A stretch of DNA of 6,287 bases from contig CANFLP010000097.1 of assembly GCA_947447835.1 (NCBI GenBank), positions 1 to 6,287 on the forward strand, in the 5' to 3' direction. Shown in pieces: positions 1 through 4,970 of this stretch. This stretch comes from Bacteroidota bacterium. Its GTDB lineage: Bacteria; Bacteroidota; Bacteroidia; Chitinophagales; Chitinophagaceae. Position 1 is the first letter of the stretch. Each line of letters opens with the position of its first letter. The notes under the pieces were generated by a model. It was not told where the DNA came from. It made no database searches and worked only from the letters and a program-made list of their open reading frames with translations. The position numbers and the translations under genes are program-made.

Positions 1-1470
1 GACGCATGGTTGTTAGTGGGAATGGCTCATATACAATATTTGGAAGGTGGCGATGCTGCTTTAATTAAGAATAATTTAGAGTTAGCAATAACTTCTTCTA
101 AAATTGAAAAGGGAAGAAATAAAGGCAAAAATAGCCCTGAAATCATCAACGCAATAGGCCGTGTGTTTTCAGAATTACCAGTACAAATTGGCGATCATCA
201 CTATGCCATTGATAAGTTGAAAGAATTAATCTCTACTCATGACGAGTTAACGATTAATCCTAATTTATACATGAACTTAGGGATTAACTATTTGAAGCTT
301 GGGGGTGAAAACGGCGGTGAAGCGGTAAGCGCCTTTACAAAAGCTATTGATCGTGATGCTAAAAATGCATATGCTTACTATAGAATAGGTAAAGTATACC
401 AAAGTCAAAACAACAAGGAAATATTTGAAGATAATTACAATAAAGCGGTGGCTATTGATCCAAGTATTGCTCCTGTATATGTTTCATTGTACACTTATTA
501 TGCTTCAATTGATACTTCAAAAGCAAGAAAGAATTTAGACTTATTCTTACAAAACGCTGACAAAGACCCAGCTTTCGATTATTTATATGCAGATTACCTT
601 TTCCAGGTAGCACAATATGATGCTTCTTTAGCGAAGGCTAAAAACTTGGAGGCATCCATTGGTGTAACTACTTACCCTCGAATTGCTGTATTATTAGCTT
701 ATAACTATGATCGTAAAGGTGATTCAGTATTAGCTAAATCTTATATCGAGCAGTTTATTAATAGCACCCCTGCTGATAAGATTTTACCTAATGACTATAA
801 TTTGGCTGTAAAAGTGATTTCTAAGTTCCCTGGCACGCAAGCTTCAGTTGCTTCTATCCTTGAAAAAGCCATTGCCGCTGACCCAACTAATAAGAATAAC
901 AATCTGAAATTATACAAATTAGGTTATGAAATGTTTGAAAAATCTAATATGTATAGTGATGCTGCTAAATGGTATGCGAGTTATTCTGCATTAAGAGGGA
1001 TTAAAGATGAGACCTATTATTACAAGACCGCAAGTATATCTATTAATGCAAAAGACGGAGCTACTGCTGCTGCTGTTGCTAAAGAGTATATTACTGCTTT
1101 TCCTGATAAATCTAATGGCTATTTATACAATGTGAAGGCTGCTAAATTATTGGATACCGCGAACTCATTAGGCATCTTATTTGAAGCAGTAAACCTTCAA
1201 AACACCTATTTATTAAAGGATGCTGAGAAAAATAAACAAGCCTTGATTAATAACTACTATACACTAATCGGCTATTATAATGAGACTAAGGCTTATGATA
1301 ATGCGGTCCTAATGTGTGATAAAGTATTGGAATTAGTACCTAATGACCCAACTACCTTACAAATTAAGGGGCAACTTGCAAAAAATTTAGAAATTTTAAA
1401 GAAAATGCAAGCTGGCAAACCAGCAGCTAAACCAGCAGTAGAAGATACGGCAGCGCCTAAGAAAAATTAA
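1..1470 (+). CDS. TPR-repeat protein, 5' partial
   Basis: This is the C-terminal part of a tetratricopeptide-repeat protein: 489 codons are visible, ending in TAA at 1468-1470. The frame is open from base 1 (Asp-Ala-Trp-Leu...), so the TTG at 10 is most likely internal and the true start lies upstream. The clearest TPR units are at visible residues about 86-120 (Asn-Leu-Gly...Tyr, then Ala...Phe...Lys-Ala-Ile-Asp) and 121-154 (Ala-Tyr-Tyr-Arg-Ile-Gly...Lys-Ala-Val-Ala-Ile-Asp-Pro). A further one lies at about 414-453, and diverged helical repeats fill the middle. The tail from about 468 is rich in Ala, Lys and Pro and probably disordered. No membrane segment is visible, and a signal peptide cannot be assessed because the N terminus is missing. 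TPR arrays usually scaffold protein-protein contacts; the partner is unknown here. A terminator separates it from nuoA, so a role in complex I is not implied. Family call is confident, function unknown. Confidence 0.88.
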   Translation, partial: DAWLLVGMAHIQYLEGGDAALIKNNLELAITSSKIEKGRNKGKNSPEIINAIGRVFSELPVQIGDHHYAIDKLKELISTHDELTINPNLYMNLGINYLKLGGENGGEAVSAFTKAIDRDAKNAYAYYRIGKVYQSQNNKEIFEDNYNKAVAIDPSIAPVYVSLYTYYASIDTSKARKNLDLFLQNADKDPAFDYLYADYLFQVAQYDASLAKAKNLEASIGVTTYPRIAVLLAYNYDRKGDSVLAKSYIEQFINSTPADKILPNDYNLAVKVISKFPGTQASVASILEKAIAADPTNKNNNLKLYKLGYEMFEKSNMYSDAAKWYASYSALRGIKDETYYYKTASISINAKDGATAAAVAKEYITAFPDKSNGYLYNVKAAKLLDTANSLGILFEAVNLQNTYLLKDAEKNKQALINNYYTLIGYYNETKAYDNAVLMCDKVLELVPNDPTTLQIKGQLAKNLEILKKMQAGKPAAKPAVEDTAAPKKN

Positions 1471-1471
1471 C

Positions 1472-1492
1472 CTTTTTGACGCTTTTTGACGC
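1472..1492. repeat. 10-bp tandem direct repeat
   Basis: The 10-base unit CTTTTTGACG occurs twice head to tail (1472-1481 and 1482-1491), followed by a C that extends the match to 11 bases. It starts one base after the stop codon of the TPR gene and lies about 30 bases before the terminator stem. It could be a small slippage duplication or a paired protein-binding site. Nothing in the sequence decides between these. Confidence 0.7.
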
Positions 1493-1520
1493 AACCCTTA
1501 TACAGATTAAAATAATTGAA

Positions 1521-1548
1521 AAAAACTCCCCTTTTATGGGGAGTTTTT
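1521..1548 (+). terminator. Rho-independent terminator after the TPR gene
   Basis: There is a perfect 11-bp inverted repeat: AAAAACTCCCC at 1521-1531 and GGGGAGTTTTT at 1538-1548, with a 6-base loop (TTTTAT). The C/G core next to the loop and the T-tract on the 3' side are the classic form. The left arm begins in an A-run (1519-1525), so the hairpin would also have a U-tract if read on the minus strand, though no convergent gene is visible. It ends the TPR transcript and insulates the nuo operon from it. Confidence 0.92.
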
Positions 1549-1580
1549 CGTGATAGGTGCTATCCTTTGCGTATTTTTGC
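1544..1580 (+). promoter_or_regulatory. Probable nuo operon promoter, Bacteroidota type
   Basis: TATTTTTGC at 1572-1580 matches the Bacteroidota primary-sigma -7 consensus TAnnTTTG at every fixed position, including the frequent trailing C. A plausible but weak -33 element, TTTTTCG at 1544-1550, overlaps the terminator T-tract and leaves a spacer of about 21 bases. A second imperfect copy, TATCCTTTGC, lies just upstream at 1561-1570, with one extra base between TA and TTTG. By analogy, transcription would start near 1585-1590, giving a leader of only about 10-15 bases before the nuoA ATG at 1599. The placement between a terminator and the first nuo gene supports the call. No operator or riboswitch is evident. 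Confidence 0.6.
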
Positions 1581-1598
1581 GGCACCTAAATTAGTTGT

Positions 1599-2000
1599 AT
1601 GAATTTGATGCAATTATTGCTCTCTGCAAACGAAACAAATAATGCTAACAATTACCTCCCCATTGCTTTACAATTGGTGTTCGCGGGTGGCTTTGTGGCA
1701 TTTATGATTTTAGTGTCAAGTTTGTTGGGACCAAAGCGTAAAACAGACGATAAGTTAGCCACATTTACGAGTGGTATTGCAACACACGGTGATGCAAGAT
1801 CTCCTATGGCTATCAAGTATTTTTTAATCGCAATTCTTTTTGTTTTATTTGATGTGGAAGTAATTTTCTTTTATCCATATGCTGTAAACTTTAAAAGTTT
1901 AGGCTGGAGTGGTTTAGGAGAAGTGATTCTTTTTGTTTTATTTTTCTTGGTTGGATTTATTTACATTATCAAGAAAGGAGCTCTTAAGTGGGAAGATTAA
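1599..2000 (+). CDS. nuoA: NADH-quinone oxidoreductase subunit A
   Basis: NuoA (ND3 homologue) is a small membrane subunit of complex I at the junction of the peripheral and membrane arms, next to the quinone cavity. The 133-residue length is normal. Three hydrophobic helices are visible at about 20-43, 73-97 and 107-125. The family signature is Gly-Asp-Ala-Arg (64-67), then Lys-Tyr-Phe-Leu, then Phe-Asp-Val-Glu-Val-Ile-Phe-Phe-Tyr-Pro (84-93). Asp85 and Glu87 correspond to Asp79 and Glu81 of E. coli NuoA. The C terminus, Gly-Ala-Leu-Lys-Trp (127-131), resembles the E. coli ending. In the loop after helix 1, the usual Glu-Ser/Cys-Gly reads Thr57-Ser58-Gly59, so there is no switch-loop cysteine and the Glu is replaced. 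ATG 1599 is taken as the start. ATG 1608 (Met4) is a possible alternative, and neither has a Shine-Dalgarno. It is the first gene of the operon, 26 bases before nuoB. Confidence 0.96.
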   Translation: MNLMQLLLSANETNNANNYLPIALQLVFAGGFVAFMILVSSLLGPKRKTDDKLATFTSGIATHGDARSPMAIKYFLIAILFVLFDVEVIFFYPYAVNFKSLGWSGLGEVILFVLFFLVGFIYIIKKGALKWED

Positions 2001-2026
2001 TTTATTAAAATTCAAAGCATTTTTTT

Positions 2027-2614
2027 ATGCGTCCAGTTAGATTTAATATACATCCAAAGGAAGCTGATATAGCTGATGCAATATCTATGGCTCCTGCACC
2101 TGATGGAATTGGTGGTGAAGGATTTTTTGCAACACAATTAAGTTCAGTAGTTGGCTTGGCACGTAAGAATTCCTTATGGCCTTTGCCGTTTGCTACCTCA
2201 TGTTGTGGCATTGAATTTATGGCTACCATGGCATCTCACTATGACTTAGCTCGTTTTGGTTCTGAGCGTGTTGGTTTTTCTCCACGTCAGTGTGATTTGT
2301 TAATGGTGATGGGTACCATTTCAAAAAAAATGGCCCCAGTATTAAGACAGGTTTATTTACAAATGGCTGAGCCTCGTTGGGTTATTTCGGTAGGTGCATG
2401 TGCTTGTAGTGGAGGTATATTTGATACCTATAGTGTTTTACAAGGCATTGATCAAGTAATACCAGTAGACGTTTACGTGCCAGGCTGTCCTCCAAGACCA
2501 GAAGCAATTATTGATGGTTTCATGAAGATTCAAGATTTAGTTGGACAAGAAAGCATACGTCGTCGTAATGGTGATCAGTATAAAGAATTATTAAATAGCT
2601 ACGGCATTCAATAA
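2027..2614 (+). CDS. nuoB: NADH-quinone oxidoreductase subunit B (cluster N2)
   Basis: NuoB (PSST/Nqo6 homologue) carries 4Fe-4S cluster N2, the last cluster before quinone, and forms the quinone pocket with NuoD. The 195-residue protein shows the tandem-cysteine motif Ser-Cys-Cys-Gly-Ile-Glu (58-63), Ala-Arg-Phe-Gly (75-78), Ser-Pro-Arg-Gln (85-88), Lys-Met-Ala-Pro (101-104), Gly-Ala-Cys (123-125) and Val-Pro-Gly-Cys-Pro-Pro-Arg-Pro-Glu (151-159). The four N2 ligands are Cys59, Cys60, Cys125 and Cys154, spaced exactly as in E. coli NuoB (63, 64, 129, 158). Two extra cysteines, Cys89 and Cys127, lie near these motifs. The C terminus ends soon after the core and lacks the longer tail of the E. 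coli protein. The ATG directly follows seven T's, with no Shine-Dalgarno. A stand-alone hydrogenase small subunit is ruled out by the neighbours and motif spacing. Confidence 0.98.
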   Translation: MRPVRFNIHPKEADIADAISMAPAPDGIGGEGFFATQLSSVVGLARKNSLWPLPFATSCCGIEFMATMASHYDLARFGSERVGFSPRQCDLLMVMGTISKKMAPVLRQVYLQMAEPRWVISVGACACSGGIFDTYSVLQGIDQVIPVDVYVPGCPPRPEAIIDGFMKIQDLVGQESIRRRNGDQYKELLNSYGIQ

Positions 2615-2643
2615 TTAAATTTTCAATTTATTATTCAAATAAT

Positions 2644-3144
2644 ATGGCCTTAACTAACGAAACAATACAAGCGCATTTGGAAGCGAAATTTGCAGATCAA
2701 GTAACAACTTTTTCTACAGAAACTGGCATGCTTTCATTTGAATCGCCAGCAGCACTTAATTTAAAAGTGATGCAATACTTGTTTGACGAATTAGGATTCA
2801 CATTTTTAAGCGACTTGTGCGGGGTGCATTATCCTGATAATACTGGCGCCGAATTAGTGGTGGTATATCATATGCATAATTTTGTAGACAATATTCGTTT
2901 GCGTTATTCTATAGCCGTACCGGTTGAACAACCTGATGTATTTACTGCATCTAAATTATTTGAAGCTGCCAATTGGATGGAGCGTGAAACCTATGATTTT
3001 TTCGGAATCAATTTTGTTGGGCATCCAAAGCTGAAGCGCATTTTGAATGTAGAAGAAATGGATTATTTTCCAATGAGAAAAGAATTTCCTTTGGAAGATC
3101 AAACAAGAATTGACAAGGACGACGAAATGTTTGGAAGAGGATAA
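2644..3144 (+). CDS. nuoC: NADH-quinone oxidoreductase subunit C (30-kDa)
   Basis: NuoC (30-kDa/Nqo5 homologue) is a cofactor-free subunit of the connecting module that packs against NuoD on the cytoplasmic side. The 166-residue protein has the alpha/beta N-terminal region followed by the family signature at 109-134: Asn-Trp-Met-Glu-Arg-Glu-Thr-Tyr-Asp-Phe-Phe-Gly-Ile, then Gly-His-Pro-Lys-Leu-Lys-Arg-Ile-Leu. After it come Pro-Met-Arg-Lys-Glu-Phe-Pro-Leu, the usual end of the domain, and a short acidic tail. It is a separate gene, not the NuoCD fusion of E. coli; the nuoC stop and nuoD start are 44 bases apart, the longest gap in the operon. It lies 29 bases after nuoB. The ATG is preceded by AAT, and no Shine-Dalgarno is visible. 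Confidence 0.96.
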   Translation: MALTNETIQAHLEAKFADQVTTFSTETGMLSFESPAALNLKVMQYLFDELGFTFLSDLCGVHYPDNTGAELVVVYHMHNFVDNIRLRYSIAVPVEQPDVFTASKLFEAANWMERETYDFFGINFVGHPKLKRILNVEEMDYFPMRKEFPLEDQTRIDKDDEMFGRG

Positions 3145-3188
3145 TCACGTTTCAATAATTAACTAAAGAACCGAGCAACGCATATAAT

Positions 3189-4415
3189 ATGGAAGCACAA
3201 CACAATATAACATTACCTGAAGGGTCTATCGAAAAAAAGACCACGACCTTAAACTTTGGTCCTACACACCCTGCGACGCATGGTGTATTTCAGAATATCA
3301 TGGAAATTGATGGAGAGCGCGTTGTATCATCAGAGCAATCTGTAGGGTTTATTCACCGTGCATTTGAGAAATTAGCAGAGCGTAGAAACTTATATCAAAT
3401 TACGCCTATCACGGACCGTTTAAATTATTGTAGTAGCCCATTAAACAATATGGGATGGCATTTGACCTGCGAAAAATTCTTAAAAGTAGAAACACCAAAA
3501 CGTGTAGACTACTTGCGTATTATTATTATGGAATTGGCGCGTATTTCAGATCATTTGATTTGTAATTCCATTGTAGGTGTGGATACAGGAGCGTACACAG
3601 GATTTTTATATGTAATGCAATACAGAGAATTGATTTATGAAATATATGAAGAAGTATGCGGGTCCCGTCTTACTACTAATATTGGGCGTATTGGTGGCTT
3701 TGAAAGGAATTTCACAAATACAGCGTTTACTAAACTCGAGAAATTCTTAAATGAATACCCAAAGGTTTTAAGAGAGTTTGAAAACTTATTTACACGTAAC
3801 CGTATTTTCATGGAGCGTACACAAGGTACCGGTGGCATTAGTGCTGCGCGCGCAATGAACTATGGTTTTACTGGTCCTAATTTGCGTGCATCAGGTGTTG
3901 ACTATGATGTGCGTGTAGCGAATCCATATAGTAGCTACCAGGATTTTGAATTCAATGTTCCTGTAGGGACTACTGGAGATAACTACGATCGTTTTTTAGT
4001 GCGTAATGCAGAAATGTGGCAAAGTATTTCTATTATAAAACAGGCTTACGAAAAAGTACAGTCTTTTAAAGGTGCCGAAGCGGAAATTTTCCACGCCGAT
4101 GTGCCTGAATATTATCTTCCTAAAAAAGAAGATGTGTATACTAATATGGAAGCCTTAATCTGGCATTTCAAAATTATAATGGGGGAAATTGATTTACCAA
4201 AAGGTCAAATCTACAATCCAATTGAAGGTGCTAATGGTGAATTAGGTTTTTATTTAGTGAGTGATGGTGGACGCACTCCGTTTCGCTTACATTTCCGTCG
4301 TCCTTGCTTTATTTATTATCAAGCTTATCCTGAATTAATCACAGGGGGCATGTTAAGTGATGCAGTGGTAACAATGAGTAGTTTGAATTTGATTGCGGGT
4401 GAGTTAGATGCATAA
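3189..4415 (+). CDS. nuoD: NADH-quinone oxidoreductase subunit D (49-kDa)
   Basis: NuoD (49-kDa/Nqo4 homologue) forms most of the quinone-binding pocket facing cluster N2. The 408-residue length is typical. Asn-Phe-Gly-Pro-Thr-His-Pro-Ala-Thr-His-Gly (22-32) holds His27 and His31. Thr-Asp-Arg-Leu-Asn-Tyr (75-80) holds Tyr80. The His31-Tyr80 separation of 49 equals that of the quinone ligands His38 and Tyr87 in Thermus Nqo4. Further signatures are Gly-Arg-Ile-Gly-Gly (near 166-170), Glu-Arg-Thr-Gln-Gly-Thr-Gly (near 209-215) and Gly-Glu-Leu-Gly-Phe-Tyr (near 351-356). The paired N- and C-terminal CxxC motifs of [NiFe]-hydrogenase large subunits are absent, which rules out a hydrogenase. Departures from better-known homologues are Gln35 after His-Gly-Val-Phe (often Arg), Asn79 (often Asp or Glu) and a C terminus of Glu-Leu-Asp-Ala, not the common Val-Asp-Arg. 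The gene ends 28 bases before nuoE. Confidence 0.98.
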   Translation: MEAQHNITLPEGSIEKKTTTLNFGPTHPATHGVFQNIMEIDGERVVSSEQSVGFIHRAFEKLAERRNLYQITPITDRLNYCSSPLNNMGWHLTCEKFLKVETPKRVDYLRIIIMELARISDHLICNSIVGVDTGAYTGFLYVMQYRELIYEIYEEVCGSRLTTNIGRIGGFERNFTNTAFTKLEKFLNEYPKVLREFENLFTRNRIFMERTQGTGGISAARAMNYGFTGPNLRASGVDYDVRVANPYSSYQDFEFNVPVGTTGDNYDRFLVRNAEMWQSISIIKQAYEKVQSFKGAEAEIFHADVPEYYLPKKEDVYTNMEALIWHFKIIMGEIDLPKGQIYNPIEGANGELGFYLVSDGGRTPFRLHFRRPCFIYYQAYPELITGGMLSDAVVTMSSLNLIAGELDA

Positions 4416-4443
4416 ATTATAATTGTAAAAGAAAGTTTTTAAT

Positions 4444-4944
4444 ATGGCTACTATTTTTAACGATACACAAATGACTGAGTTTAAACGCTTGGTTGCACGT
4501 TATCCAGAAGGGAAACAAAAAAGTGCGTTGCTTCCTGCTTTGCATTTGGCACAAGAAAGCTTTGGTGGCTGGTTGTCAACAGAGACTATGGATTATATTG
4601 CAAGCTTGTTGAGTATTGAGCCTATCGAAGTATATGAGGTGGCTACTTTTTATAGCATGTATAATTTAAAGCCAGTTGGAAAATTTGTATTTGAAGTTTG
4701 TCAAACAGGACCTTGTATGATTAGCGGGTCAGATAATATTATTGACTACATCAAAAAAACACTAGACATTAAGCCAGGTGAAACAACAAAGGATGGCTTA
4801 TTTACTTTAAAGTTAGTGGAGTGTTTAGGAGCCTGTGGTTATGCGCCAATGATGCAAGTTGGTAAAATTTATAAGGAGCATTTGACAAAAGAAAAAGTAG
4901 ATCTCATTATTGCTGATTATAGAGCTCAAGCAGCAAACAATTAA
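4444..4944 (+). CDS. nuoE: NADH-quinone oxidoreductase subunit E (cluster N1a)
   Basis: NuoE (24-kDa/Nqo2 homologue) is a thioredoxin-like 2Fe-2S subunit that pairs with NuoF in the NADH dehydrogenase module and holds cluster N1a, close to FMN. The protein has 166 residues, the normal length. Residues about 10-75 form the helical N-terminal domain, with Tyr-Pro (20-21), Lys-Ser-Ala-Leu-Leu-Pro (26-31) and Glu-Val-Ala-Thr-Phe-Tyr-Ser-Met-Tyr (65-73). The ligands are Cys86 and Cys91 (Cys-Gln-Thr-Gly-Pro-Cys) plus Cys127 and Cys131 (Glu-Cys-Leu-Gly-Ala-Cys-Gly), the canonical C-x4-C...C-x3-C pattern, followed by Ala-Pro-Met. It sits between nuoD and nuoF, 26 bases before the latter, as expected for partners. 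HoxE- or formate-dehydrogenase-type relatives share this fold, but the operon settles the assignment. The ATG is preceded by AAT and there is no clear Shine-Dalgarno. Confidence 0.97.
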   Translation: MATIFNDTQMTEFKRLVARYPEGKQKSALLPALHLAQESFGGWLSTETMDYIASLLSIEPIEVYEVATFYSMYNLKPVGKFVFEVCQTGPCMISGSDNIIDYIKKTLDIKPGETTKDGLFTLKLVECLGACGYAPMMQVGKIYKEHLTKEKVDLIIADYRAQAANN

Positions 4945-4970
4945 TAAAGACCTGAATTAAATATATTAAA

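Noticed and set aside
6..12. ATG at 6 or TTG at 10 as the start of the TPR gene
   Set aside because: The ATG at 6 is in another frame that does not carry the protein. The TTG is in frame, but the frame is open to base 1 and the first residues look like the middle of a repeat, so the gene starts upstream.
1475..1490. TTGAC in the tandem repeat as a sigma70 -35 element
   Set aside because: No matching -10 or Bacteroidota -7 element lies at a suitable distance, and a start here would run straight into the terminator at 1521-1548.
2005..2229. Minus-strand 74-codon open frame opposite nuoB
   Set aside because: It lies almost wholly inside the well-supported nuoB gene, its translation has no recognisable domain, and no minus-strand promoter is evident.
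2323..2330. Run of eight A's within nuoB as a programmed frameshift site
   Set aside because: The zero frame continues with all conserved motifs through the N2 ligands Cys125 and Cys154, and no downstream stimulatory structure or alternative-frame product is apparent.
2610..2635. Inverted repeat across the nuoB stop codon as a terminator or processing hairpin
   Set aside because: The arms (2610-2621 and 2625-2635) pair only through A-T pairs with one bulge and a 3-base loop, so the stem would be weak. Such pairs arise easily in A/T-rich spacers, and the operon clearly continues.
3635..3838. Minus-strand 67-codon open frame opposite nuoD
   Set aside because: It is fully contained within nuoD and its translation resembles no known family; a shadow of the real gene.
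3189..4415. nuoD as a [NiFe]-hydrogenase large subunit
   Set aside because: The paired CxxC nickel-binding motifs are missing, the quinone-site His and Tyr are present, and the gene sits within a nuoA-F order.
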